Shown here piece by piece: positions 1-10,097 of a stretch of DNA of 48,984 nucleotides (its first letter is position 1; every line of letters begins with the position of its first letter). The notes under the pieces were generated by a model, which saw only the letters and a list, made by a program, of their open reading frames with translations, ran no database searches and was not told where the DNA came from. A program made the position numbers and the translations under genes. This DNA comes from Paulinella micropora (taxonomy: Eukaryota > Cercozoa > Imbricatea > Euglyphida), in NCBI GenBank assembly GCA_009731375.1, contig BJOX01000126.1:158418-207401 (forward strand), given 5' to 3'.

Positions 1-54
<54 letters not shown>

Positions 55-80
55 CGAGAGAGAGAGAGAGAGAGAGAGAG
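1..80. repeat. (GA)n microsatellite
   Basis: Nearly pure GA dinucleotide array with one AAAGAGCGAG interruption. Read on the reverse strand it is a CT tract lying downstream of the J-domain exon at 145-185, so it would be intronic. Confidence 0.95.
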
Positions 81-144
81 AATAGCATATAAATATATAT
101 GTAGAGAGAGAGAGAGAGAAGAAGAAGAAGTAGAGTCTGTGGAC

Positions 145-185
145 CTCTTCGTCATCGGGGTTCTTGTCCGGGTGGTACTGGAGCG
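145..185 (-). CDS. J-domain (DnaJ/Hsp40) exon 2, HPD motif
   Basis: The reverse strand reads LQYHPDKNPDDEE, which carries the invariant HPD tripeptide of J domains; HPD stimulates the ATPase of Hsp70. The exon starts after a splice acceptor (…TACAG at 186-190). Its first two bases complete a codon begun by the exon at 623-695, giving Ala, so the join reads through helix II into the HPD loop as in known J domains. A possible donor (GT at 143-144, GTCCAC) follows the last Glu codon. The reading frame runs on as low-complexity Phe/Ser if this donor is not used, so the left edge is uncertain. Helices III and IV and the rest of the gene must lie left of the window. Confidence 0.72.
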
Positions 186-191
186 CTGTAC

Positions 192-293
192 ATAAATTAC
201 ATACATTACATACATTACATACATACATGCATACATACATACATACATACATACATGCATGCATGCATGCATGCATGCATGCATACATGCATG

Positions 294-325
<32 letters not shown>

Positions 326-358
326 CATACTACATACATACATAAATACATACATACA

Positions 359-389
<31 letters not shown>

Positions 390-404
390 GTATGCATATA
401 TGTA
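192..404. repeat. (CATA/CATG)n microsatellite within J-domain gene intron
   Basis: Tetranucleotide array of CATA with CATG variants. It sits between the two J-domain exons and would form part of a 437-bp intron (186-622) on the reverse strand. Confidence 0.95.
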
Positions 405-622
405 TATAGGAAAAGAGCTCGCTAGCCAGCTATCCGTCCATTATATGTCTATCACTCTACCTGATTGTCTGCCTATCTATATGCCTATCCACTTGTCTAT
501 CTATCTCTTGTTCGCATCCTAAACACAGCTTGTGGCAGTGTGCTCGGCGACAGGTGCGGGCGTGCGCGCCCCCAGGGGACGGGCGGGGGATGCGGGATGG
601 TATCATGGACGTAGATCCGGAC

Positions 623-695
623 CCAGTTTCTTGAAGGCTTTTTTCAGTTGTTTCTCTGTGCAAGAGCGCGGCAGTCCAAACCGCTCGTAAAAGTC
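623..695 (-). CDS. J-domain (DnaJ/Hsp40) exon 1 (helices I-II)
   Basis: The reverse strand gives 24 codons beginning [20 protein letters not shown] and ending FKKL plus one base. This fits helix I (D-x-Y-x-x-L/F-G-L/V) and helix II (K-K-A-F/Y-K-K-L) of the J domain. The exon begins after the acceptor TTACTTAAG (696-704) and ends with phase 1 at a GTCCGG donor (617-622). Phase and sequence both join to the exon at 145-185. J proteins are co-chaperones of Hsp70; the subclass (A, B or C) cannot be told without the rest of the protein. Upstream exons would lie to the right, but none was recognised before the GATA arrays. Confidence 0.75.
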
Positions 696-703
696 CTTAA
701 GTA

Positions 704-734
<31 letters not shown>

Positions 735-830
735 TATAGATAGATAGATGAGATGTCGCAAAGGAATGTAGTCCTTGCAAAGGAACGCAGTTTCACATCA
801 AACAATAATTTGTGTACTGTGCATGTGTCC

Positions 831-870
<40 letters not shown>

Positions 871-883
871 TGATTGATTGATT

Positions 884-924
<41 letters not shown>

Positions 925-974
925 GTAGGTAGGTAGACAGACAGACAGACAGATAAGCAGAGACAGACTGATAG

Positions 975-1019
<45 letters not shown>

Positions 1020-1020
1020 G
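704..1020. repeat. (ACAG)n/(GATA)n/(GATT)n microsatellites
   Basis: Blocks of ACAG, GATA, GATT, GGTA and GACA tetranucleotides separated by about 80 bp of unique sequence (755-829). Confidence 0.9.
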
Positions 1021-1030
1021 TTTAATGTTT

Positions 1031-1484
1031 AATGTTTAATCTATGGGCGTGGCTTAGCTTGAAAAGCCATGGCCTCCTATACTACCCCCGGACAAGAACT
1101 TTCAGCACCGGCCAAGCTGCACACCAACCACTGTCTCGCTGTGGTTGGTGTCTGTGCCCAGTTCAAGCCGAAAGGTAGCCGAGCCCTTTTGAACTATACG
1201 GGACAACACTAGAACACTCCCCAGGAGCGCGTGCCCTAAGGAGATGATGCCATGAGCAAGTCGAAGTTTCAGGAGTTCACGCTCGTTGTGAGTTACCTTT
1301 CTACAACCCCGACTTCATCAACCCTTTGCATCACGCCCCGACTTCATCAGCCATGGTCAGGAGTTGGTTGCCTGTTTAGCCCTTGCGCTGCGCGCGATTA
1401 ACGGTGGACACAAAATCGTCACTGTAGGAGATAGTTAGATCTGAACCCCAGGCTGAGTTGCCAGTGGCAGAGACCGTCTCCAGG
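1031..1484. other. Unclassified 450-bp island between GATA arrays
   Basis: Complex GC-richer sequence abruptly bounded by GATA arrays on both sides. It contains a perfect 9-bp stem (ACCAACCAC…GTGGTTGGT, 1123-1150) and the repeated phrase CCCCGACTTCATCA (about 1307-1350, twice). No long ORF. The setting resembles a dispersed repeat whose tail seeded a microsatellite, but no tRNA-type promoter with normal A/B-box spacing was found, so its class is unknown. Confidence 0.35.
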
Positions 1485-2060
<576 letters not shown>

Positions 2061-2340
2061 TAGGATTCGGATTCGGATTAGGATTAGGATTAGGATTAGG
2101 ATTGGGATTGGGATTGGGATTGGGATTGGGATTGGGATTGGGATTAGGATTAGGATTAGGATTAGGATTGGGATTGGGATTGGGATTAGGATTGGGATTG
2201 GGATTAGGATTAGGATTAGGATTATGATTAGGATTAGGATTAGGATTAGGATAAGGATAAGGATAAGGATAAGGATAAGGATAAGGATAAGGATAAGGAT
2301 AAGGATAAGGATAAGGATAGGAGGATTAGGATTAGGATTA
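2061..2340. repeat. GGATTA/GGATTG/GGATAA hexamer satellite
   Basis: Tandem hexamers in blocks: GGATTC, GGATTA, GGATTG, GGATTA, then GGATAA. It looks telomere-like at first sight but is not a known telomeric unit (no TTAGGG, TTTAGGG or TTAGG register). Confidence 0.9.
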
Positions 2341-2360
2341 GGATTAGGATTAGGATAAGG

Positions 2361-2522
2361 ATAGGATAGGATAGGATAGGATAGGATAGGATAGGATAGG
2401 ATAGGTAGGATAGGATAGGATAGGATAGGATAGGATAGGATAGGATAGGATAGGATAGGATAGGATAGGATAGGATAGGATAGGATAGGATAGGATAGGT
2501 CTCTGTAAAAATATCTACATAC

Positions 2523-2555
<33 letters not shown>

Positions 2556-2640
2556 CTATCCTATCCTATCCTATCCTATCCTATCCTATCCTATCCTATC
2601 CTATCCTATCCTATCCTATCCTATCCTATCCTATCCTATC
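2361..2640. repeat. Inverted pair of pentamer arrays (GGATA)n … (CTATC)n
   Basis: A left arm of GGATA pentamers (about 2361-2499) is followed by a roughly 50-bp spacer that includes a short CTAT run, then a right arm of CTATC pentamers (about 2553-2640). CTATC is the reverse complement of GATAG, so the arms can pair over about 85 bp. Confidence 0.9.
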
Positions 2641-3119
2641 AGAACCTTCTCGACCAGTCTCTCCCCGGCCACCCCCAACGCGAGGGCACAAAAAACATGC
2701 ACAAGCATAACCTAGGTGCAGAGTAAAGACAGAGAAGTCTGAGAGTCAGCGAGGAAGATTGCAAAGTAAGTGTTGAGGGTTAGAAGCTTCCTTACACAAG
2801 TACTTACAGCAGTTGGCTGACGTGTACCAGTTTGCATTCATCTGCATTCTGTCCCGTAAATTCAGATATTTTAGCACTCAATTGATATATGTTATGCTAT
2901 TACATCGATATCATTTGTATAAGCAAGGCCAGTTGGGCATTTTGATGTGCCTATGTGTACGTTGCATGCTGACCTCGGTTTTTGTTCTTTATTCTTCGCG
3001 CCACGAACAATCAGTTTAAGCATCGAGAGGGCGGACAATCCAAGATTCATTATTCTGGCTGGTGTGGCCCGGCCTTACTATACTTGATTACATAATTACA
3101 TTATGTACGATCCAGTACA

Positions 3120-4826
3120 TAAGACAAGACAAGACAAGACAAGACAAGACAAGACAAGACAATATAATACAATACAATAACAATACAATACACTACACTA
3201 CACTACACTACACTACACTACACAACTCAACACAACACAACACAATACAATACAACACAATACAATACAATACAATACAATACAATACAATACAATACAA
3301 TACAATACAATACGATACAATACAATACAATACAATACAACACAATACCAATAAAAATTACAATTACAATTACAATTACAATTACAATTACAATACAATA
3401 CAATACAATACAATACAATACAATACAATACAATACAATACGATACAATACGATACAATACAATACAATACAACACAATACCAATAAAAAATTACAATTA
3501 CAATTAAAATTACAATTACAATTGCAATTACAATTACAATTGCAATTGCAATTACAATTACAATTACACTTACAAGACAAGACAAGACAAGACAATACAA
3601 TACAATACAATACAATACACTGTAATACAATACGACACCATGCAATACAATACAATACAATACAATACAATACATTACAACATACATACATAACATACAT
3701 ACATAACATACATACATGACATACATACATAACATACATACATAACATACATATATAACATACATACATAACATACATACATAACATACATACATAACAT
3801 ACATACATAACATACATACATAACATACATACATAACATACATACATAACATGCATACATAACATACATACATAACATACATACATAACCTACATACATA
3901 ACATATGCATAACATACATACAATACAATACAATAGAATACAATACGAGACGAGACGAGACGAGACGATACCGATACGATACCGATACGATCATATACGA
4001 TACGATCATATACGATACGATCATATACGATACGATCATATACGATACGATATTGAACGATACGATACGATAATATACAATACGATAATATACGATACGA
4101 TAGTACACGATACGAAAATATACGATACGAATATATACGATATGATAATATACGATGCGATAATGTACGAAACGATAATATACGATACGATGATATACGA
4201 TACGATAGTATACGATACGATGATATACGATACGATAATATACGATAAGATAATATACGATACGATAATATACGATACGATAATACGATACGACAACACG
4301 ATTCGATTCGATACGATTCGATACGATATGATAGTATGGCACCCAACAGATTCGATACGATTCGATACGATACGATACGATACGATACGATACGAGACGA
4401 GACGATACGAGACGAGACGATACGAGACGAGACGATGCAGTACAGTGCAAATGCAATACAATGCAATACAATACAATGCAATACAATACAATACAATACA
4501 ATACATACAATACAATACAAGACAATACAATACAATACAGTACAATGCAATACAATGCAATACAATACAATACAATACAATACAATACAACGGTACAGTA
4601 CGATACAGTACGATGCAATACAGTGCAAAACATACAATGCAATACAATACAATACAATACAATACAATACATACAATACAATACAATACAATACAATACA
4701 ATGCAATACAATGCAATACAATACAATACAATACAATACAGTACAATACAATACAGTAGACTACATACAATACAAACAATATACAATACAGTACAATACA
4801 ATACAATACAATACAATAGGATGTGC
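3120..4826. repeat. Pentamer-based satellite cluster (ACAAG, AATAC, TTACAA, ATACG, 13-mer, 15-mer)
   Basis: Successive blocks: ACAAG pentamers, AATAC pentamers, TTACAA hexamers, AATAC again, a 13-bp unit AACATACATACAT (about 3674-3915), CGAGA and ATACG pentamers with a 15-bp higher unit (about 3945-4440), then AATAC/AATGC pentamers. Apparent ORFs in all six frames are only translations of these repeats (Tyr/Ile/Gln/Cys runs) and are not genes. Confidence 0.95.
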
Positions 4827-4895
4827 TGTGCACTGTGTTGTTGTGCACCATGCATGTATTTCTGCTTGTCTCAAATTGCTCATGTACATGTTCAG

Positions 4896-4976
4896 CTAGC
4901 TTGGTCAAGCAGCGGCGCTACCATGGGTGGTTGGTTCGAGCCTCAGACGCAAGACGAGGTCATATGGCCTGGCAAG
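4896..4976 (+). CDS. Candidate host exon, 27 codons
   Basis: Lies between an acceptor (…CATGTTCAG, ending 4895) and a donor (GTACAT, 4977), and is exactly 81 bp. One frame reads …GGWFEPQTQDEVIWPGK. The W-x-P…VIWPG pattern recalls the end of the ligand-binding fold of ANF-receptor/periplasmic-binding-type receptors, but this is a weak resemblance on a short stretch. It may belong to the same gene as the exons after the gap. Confidence 0.35.
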
Positions 4977-4995
4977 GTACATGACCTTAGTTACC

Positions 4996-5060
4996 CAGAC
5001 ATGAAGACGAGAGCGAGCGAGAGCGAGAGAGAGAGAGAGAAAGAGATAGAGAGAGAGAGG
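4996..5060. repeat. (GA)n microsatellite running into poly-G
   Basis: GAGCGAGAGAGA-type repeat followed by about 20 G immediately before the assembly gap. Confidence 0.9.
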
Positions 5061-5082
5061 TGGGGGGGGGGGGGGGGGGGTT

Positions 5083-5518
5083 NNNNNNNNNNNNNNNNNN
5101 NNNNNNNNNNNNNNNNNNNNNNNNNNNNNNNNNNNNNNNNNNNNNNNNNNNNNNNNNNNNNNNNNNNNNNNNNNNNNNNNNNNNNNNNNNNNNNNNNNNN
5201 NNNNNNNNNNNNNNNNNNNNNNNNNNNNNNNNNNNNNNNNNNNNNNNNNNNNNNNNNNNNNNNNNNNNNNNNNNNNNNNNNNNNNNNNNNNNNNNNNNNN
5301 NNNNNNNNNNNNNNNNNNNNNNNNNNNNNNNNNNNNNNNNNNNNNNNNNNNNNNNNNNNNNNNNNNNNNNNNNNNNNNNNNNNNNNNNNNNNNNNNNNNN
5401 NNNNNNNNNNNNNNNNNNNNNNNNNNNNNNNNNNNNNNNNNNNNNNNNNNNNNNNNNNNNNNNNNNNNNNNNNNNNNNNNNNNNNNNNNNNNNNNNNNNN
5501 NNNNNNNNNNNNNNNNNN
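5083..5518. other. Assembly gap (436 N) flanked by poly-G
   Basis: N run with G homopolymers on both sides. Sequence is missing, so no exon continuity can be assumed across it. Confidence 0.99.
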
Positions 5519-5549
<31 letters not shown>

Positions 5550-5562
5550 TTTGTATATGCAG

Positions 5563-5636
5563 GCAAACACCTTGCTGCCATTTCCAGGCGGGGCACTCCA
5601 AGATTCGCAATTTTTTCAAGATGGCCATGTTCAAAG
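5563..5636 (+). CDS. Candidate host exon, 74 bp
   Basis: Bounded by an acceptor (TTGTATATGCAG, ending 5562) and a good donor (GTAACC from 5637). All three frames are open. The frame ending in HSKIRNFFKMAMFK plus one base is preferred because its phase-1 end fits the phase of the exon at 5989, giving Gly at the join. No family recognised. Confidence 0.4.
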
Positions 5637-5694
5637 GTAACCCAAGAGCAAACACAGCGCAACACTCAGAAGACACACGCGATCACACACCCAC

Positions 5695-5765
5695 TCTCTC
5701 TCTCTCTCTCTGCGTTGTCTGTCTATCTCTGTGTCTCTCTGCCTCTCTGTCTCTCTGTCTATCTG
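5695..5765. repeat. (CT)n-rich tract
   Basis: TCTCTCTC run grading into TCTG/TCTA, probably intronic between the candidate exons at 5563-5636 and 5989-6107. Confidence 0.8.
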
Positions 5766-5988
5766 GCACTGATTCACTCGCTCACACACACGCAAATACA
5801 CACGCACACAGACATCTCTTCTTTCCCGGGCCTTCACATGCTCCTTGCGTCTTTGCGTATTCCTGTGTGCTTGTCTCGATGCCTTTGCGGGCGGGTGCTG
5901 CTGTGATCGCATCCATTGCTTCTCCCTGATACGTTTGTGTTCGCCTTGGTTTGCTGCTTGTGTATTGTCTGTCTGTGTGTGTGTGTAG

Positions 5989-6107
5989 GAAACTGCATCA
6001 TGTTGGGGGAGTATATTGCCACGCAGATTGAAGAGATGCCCAACTGTGCCTGGGAAGATACCTACGAATATCACATCATGCAGCAAGGCTATCGACCCGA
6101 CATCTGA
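5989..6107 (+). CDS. Candidate last coding exon of a host gene
   Basis: A (GT)n pyrimidine-rich tract ends in the acceptor GTGTGTAG (to 5988). The exon then reads two bases plus 38 codons and a TGA at 6105. The residue pattern (NCIMLGEYIATQIEEMPNCA … WEDTYEYHIMQQGYRPDI) has the look of real protein rather than noise. It joins in phase with the exon at 5563-5636. No domain recognised. A second frame is also open here, which lowers confidence. Confidence 0.5.
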
Positions 6108-6248
6108 GCTACCCTGCTGCTACCTGTACGCAAGCTACTCTCTTTTTCTTTCTCGTCTGAGTGACTCTTTTCGATTTCACACTTTCTAAGACTTTTCCTG
6201 AAGTCTGCTTTTTCTTGGTAAGCTTATCATTAACAATATTCTATTCAG

Positions 6249-6346
6249 GCTTGCAAGTTTACGTCTCCTCAGGACCTATTACCGCTTATAGAGTCGTCCT
6301 TATGACTGGCAAGCAGCTGCATCAGAACGACTGCGAGTTTATTACA
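6249..6346 (+). CDS. Candidate host exon with consensus donor
   Basis: Acceptor TATTCAG (to 6248) and textbook donor GTAAGT (from 6347) bound 98 bp. The exon opens in phase 1 and reads LQVYVSSGPITAYRVVLMTG then KQLHQNDCEFIT. It lies 141 bp after the TGA at 6105, so it is either an alternative exon of the same gene or part of another gene. The frame and splice sites are good; the function is unknown. No following exon was found before the transposon cluster. Confidence 0.45.
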
Positions 6347-6522
6347 GTAAGTATATACTGATTAATTAAGCAAGCCTGCGGATAGTCGGAAAGGTCGTCC
6401 GGTTGACAATTCAAGGGTCTCACCAAAGTTTAAAATTTCAGCTTTTGAATCATTAACTTGAAAATAAATGATTCGCGTAACTTCAACTTTCAACAACTCG
6501 CGCTATACTGACTTACCTCACC

Positions 6523-6639
6523 GTGACGCATTGCCAAGCCAAGACTCAGGCCCGACTGCAGGCAGCTTCAAGTTGGCACACAGTGACGCATTGCCAAGCC
6601 AAGACTCAGGCCCGACTGCAGGCAGCTTCAAGTTGGCAG
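6523..6639. repeat. 60-bp tandem duplication
   Basis: GTGACGCATTGCCAAGCC… through …CTTCAAGTTGGCA is present twice head to tail, starting at 6523 and 6583, with essentially no mismatch. It abuts the start of the gypsy remnant. Confidence 0.95.
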
Positions 6640-7209
6640 ATCGCTAGTGTAAGGAGCGATGGTGTTCCTGGGTATGACCCTTTGCAAGTATCCCTAGGAT
6701 GATGTTCTCAAAAATGAAATGTTCTCTGGTAACATTAAATCATTTTTTTACGATATATTATATACTGTCATACCTGTGCACGGTCAATCTCTACTTGTGT
6801 CGGTATATCGCAGTGTTCAAGGGGCACTTACACCCGGGTCGACTTCGGATATAGCGTAGTATTAGGACTGGCCCCCTAGTACCGTCTATATCATATAGGA
6901 TATCCGCTTTAGACAATGGTATGTCATTAAAAGACTATGTCACCTATACTTTACTACGTGACGATCGCAGTGTGAAAAATATTATTAATAATGAAAATTA
7001 ATCAGTAAATCATGAGTCAAGGAGGAAATCAGTACAGCACTCCGTGCCAGGCTTGTATTTTTAATAGAAATACATTTGTTCTTGACATACTGCCATTAAA
7101 AAGAAGTTGAAAGGAAGGAGTTCACACTGCCTTACTACGAGACAACTTCTGAGTATGATCATGTCACGCGGCTAGAGACTCAGCTTTGACGTGCCGTATG
7201 TGGATATAT

Positions 7210-7481
7210 TGCTGTTGACATTCAAGACAACAACAAAAATTAGTTTTTCATTTTTGTGTCAGATTTTCATTTTTGTGACAGTTTTTCATTTTTGTGACAA
7301 AAATTCAAATTTTCAAATTTAACTGTAACATTTCGCGAAAATTTACGATATTTTGCGGACGAATATAGCCGTTAATTTGAAAAATTCAAATTTTCACCCA
7401 AAATCAAAATTCCAACCAAAACTGAAATTCCAACCAAAACAGAAAAATCAATTTTTTTTGTTGTCTTGAATGTCAACAGCA
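7210..7481. mobile_element. MITE-like element with perfect 24-bp terminal inverted repeats
   Basis: The ends TGCTGTTGACATTCAAGACA… and its exact reverse complement pair over 24 bp, with an imperfect extension to about 34 bp. ATATAT lies on both sides (7204-7209 and 7482-7487) as a probable target-site duplication. The homologous region downstream (around 21770) lacks this 272-bp block, which serves as an empty site. The interior is AT-rich, with short tandem TTTTCATTTTTGTG-type and AATTCCAACCAAAAC-type units and no coding capacity. The superfamily is not assigned. Confidence 0.85.
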
Positions 7482-7804
7482 ATATATATCGTATTTCAGC
7501 GTTTATTCGTGGGTCGATGCCGCGGGGGCCCGCGCTGTGTGACATAACCGTAGGCTCCATAGCGCATATAACTCGGAGTTGCCGCTCAGAAAGAAATCAG
7601 AGATTGTATGACAAAAATCATGCTATTTCCTTCATAAAATCAGGCCCCCCGGAGGGGGTACTGGTACTGTAGGCATCACCACCCGGATAGCCGGTGATTG
7701 AAAAACTATCATTTTTCCTGGTGACAGGTGCACCTAGGTTTTCCAGCCTGTTTTTCAGTATCATCTGTCCGGAATGGACCAGATGCAATTTTATTCACGT
7801 GAGT

Positions 7805-7957
7805 GTTCGTATTTAACTTTTACCAAGAGATTTGAATAATTACTGACACGTCTAAGTGCCCCAACCCCTTTTGAATTCACCGTTACACATAGATTGATAT
7901 AGGTAAAATAGGTAATTGTCCTTGGGGTGGGCCGGTATGACTAAATACTATTATTTA
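7805..7957 (+). repeat. Left terminal inverted repeat of composite element
   Basis: Pairs with 10801-10957. Contains GAATTCACCGTTACACAT, and GGTAATTGTCCTTGGGGTGG shared exactly with the other arm. Confidence 0.9.
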
Positions 7958-8230
7958 TAAAAATTTTCTATTGGAAAACGGCACTATCAACTGGTCTAGT
8001 GGGTTATGGGCCTTGGCAGCGCTTAACTCTGGTGGCACCGCAAGCAAGAAAGGAGACCATCGCCGATTGGGAAGTAGGCGACTGTCTACGAAAGGGGTTG
8101 GTGTCATTTCTATAATTGACACATTAAAAGGGAAGCTAAGCTCTCGCACTGAGACCCTTTGGCTCAGTTGTTGAACGCATTGTAGCTGTCCCCGCTTTTG
8201 GTTAGGTGAGTCACCGGCGTCGGGGCAAAG

Positions 8231-8708
8231 ATGCAAGAGACAAGCACATCAGGCCAACTCAGCTGGTCTGCTAAAAGGAAAACAGACAGTAAGACCTCAA
8301 TGAGTTTTAGTACTCTAAGAGGCACAGACAAAAACAAAGTCAGCATGACCGTGCCAAAGGACAGTACGACGGGAGAACCCCGTTCAAGGCATTTCAACGT
8401 GAGATGGTTTTGGCCTTGGGAGCCAAAGGACTCAAGGGGCACTAAAGACCCCTCAAGAACATATAAAGTTAGTGCTTGAGAATCCTGTGAGTGCTCTGCA
8501 TAGTAAAGGAAAGAAAGTCACCAACTATATGTGGAGGTGGGGAGAGAGAGCAGGAAAGCAGCAAGCAAGAGGGAGAGCAAAGATAGGGTTGAGAGAGGAG
8601 GAAGAGGAAGCTGAGTTAGACTCAGAGGCAGAATCAGACAAAGAAAACCTCACATCTTATTTTACTAAGACAGAAAGGCAGCCTACCTTGGGAGGAGATA
8701 GTGTTTAA
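8231..8708 (+). pseudogene. Degraded ORF pair inside composite element
   Basis: Two overlapping frames: 8231-8479, and 8472-8708 which starts MLENPVSALHSKGKKVTNYM and ends in an acidic tail. The second has the composition of a real protein C-terminus (a basic/aromatic block, then a run of Glu/Asp). No family is recognised. The upstream stretch 7960-8230 shows only short frames. The 3' end overlaps the end of the reverse-strand gag remnant by 26 bp. Confidence 0.35.
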
Positions 8709-9600
8709 ACCTACAGTTAGATCTATCACAGCTGCCTGACTGTTCAAACATGTAGCACACCCCAGGCACACTACGCATAGTGACTGACCCCTCTGTATGA
8801 GCAAAACGACACTCATCCCCCCACTTGCATCCACTCTCTCTTTGAAACCAAAAACACACACCTCTCTGCCCTTCCTCTCTTTTGTTGGCATCTTTCCCTG
8901 CGTGTGCTTTTTCTTTCTTCATCTTCTTCTCTCTTTCTTTGTTTCTGTCTATTTCCAACGCTTTTTCTTTCAACTCCTCCCACCAATCCTCAAAAGACCA
9001 TGCGTGCTGCTTCTTATTCATCTTCAGCGTGCTCACATCCTCCCCTCTGACGCATACTCAGGGTTTTGTAAGGCATTAGTGATTATTGTTTCCATTGTTC
9101 TTTTCTTTTGGGTGTTTTATGGCCTACTGCCTTTAGCTCTTCATCTAACGCAACAAACGCATCAAACTGCGGAGCATAATCACATCTCTCATCAAACGTC
9201 CATGCATTCATCGCATTATCTTGTACATCCTCCTCACTCACCTTACCAAACCTTTTGGTTAGTCTTGCACACACAATGTGCAGGTTCTGACCAAAGTCTG
9301 GTGAGGTGTCTCTCACCAAGTCTGCTACACTCCTCTTGGCTTTACCTACTAGCTTGTCAAACACAAACGAAAAAGCTTCCTCTCTCTGTCTTTTCATCTC
9401 ATGCTCCAAACTCTCCTCATATGCTACTATCATTCTTTCTTCCTTCTCTTTTTCCTCTACTTGCTCCTTGCTCTTCGTCTTGATTGTTGTCGTTGCTGGT
9501 TTGGAATAGGTAGGTGAAACCTGACTACTCACTCTCCCCCTCTCCTCCACCTGCTCTTCTCCTCCCTTTTGCTCACTCTTACCCACACCACCACTGATAA
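8683..9600 (-). pseudogene. Retroelement Gag remnant with two CCCH zinc fingers
   Basis: Reverse strand. A charged, coiled-coil-like N-terminal part (about 9520-9083) is followed after frameshifts (near 9083 and 9040) by a 117-codon frame (9036-8683). That frame has two C-x8-C-x5-C-x3-H fingers (GVCFWFQRESGCKWGDECRF…, and CYMFEQSGSCDRSNCRFKH). CCCH fingers bind RNA; in this setting they probably replace the usual CCHC knuckle of Gag. The breaks mean it is no longer translatable as one protein. It could instead be a captured host RNA-binding gene, but the acidic/basic coiled-coil body and the element context favour Gag. Confidence 0.5.
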
Positions 9601-10080
9601 GAAAGGGGGAGGGAAAGGAACAGGAACGAGAAAGAAGACGTTGAAGAAAGAGAAATGTTTCACTTGTAACATGGAGGGGCATGTGTTCTCAGCATGTGAG
9701 AAGGAGTGTAGGATGTGCGGGGGTAAGCACAGACTGCATGAATGTGAAAAGATGAAAAAGGCGAGAGAAGAGCCAGGGGAGAAGGAAGAACCGAGAGAGA
9801 AGGAAAAGAGAGCAAAAAGGGAACATGGACAGTTAGGAAGGGGGAGTGAGTCAGACACTTCTGACACAGTGCAGATGAAGAAGGGCTAGAATTTACGGGG
9901 CCAAACGCCGTAATAAAGGCGGCAAAACTTTTTTCGAGAGAGAGCAAGCATGGTAAAGGAGAAGGCCCACATGGGCAAAGTGATGGTAGTACAAGAGAGA
10001 GAAGTCTATCGTCAATGTCAGGTGAGCAGCAATTTTTTGTATGCACACATGACATGGAGAGTGAGAATGTGTTGTTGAGA
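9569..10080 (+). pseudogene. Retroelement Gag fragment with double zinc knuckle
   Basis: The forward frame 9569-9889 encodes two tandem knuckles: CFTCNMEGHVFSAC (C-x2-C-x4-H-x4-C) and CRMCGGKHRLHEC (C-x2-C-x3-H-x4-C). A highly charged Glu/Lys/Arg tail follows. The frame stops at 9889, but the next frame stays open to about 10100, suggesting one frameshift. It lies head to head with the reverse-strand CCCH Gag remnant, the two sharing about 100 bp. Knuckles of this kind package RNA in LTR elements. Confidence 0.6.
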
Positions 10081-10097
10081 GAGCAGCGTATGGTCTG

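Noticed and set aside
1045-1170. tRNA-derived SINE promoter in the GATA-flanked island
   Set aside because: An A-box-like TGGCTTAGCTTG and a B-box-like AGTTCAAGCCG are present but about 110 bp apart, too far for a tRNA-type promoter, and both are imperfect.
2061-2300. Telomeric repeat
   Set aside because: The unit is GGATTA/GGATTG, not a known telomeric unit, and it is internal and heterogeneous.
2810-2855. Possible exon (acceptor TTACAG, donor GTAAAT) reading QLADVYQFAFICILS
   Set aside because: Only 46 bp with no neighbouring exon and no recognisable family; AG/GT pairs at this spacing are common by chance.
3062-4908. Long ORFs on both strands (up to 358 codons) rich in Tyr, Ile, Cys, Gln
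   Set aside because: They are translations of AATAC, ATACG and CATA arrays in several frames at once; none has complex composition.
4461-5906. 481-codon ORF spanning the gap
   Set aside because: Most of it is unknown residues from N bases plus pentamer repeat; only the short AG/GT-bounded parts are kept as candidate exons.
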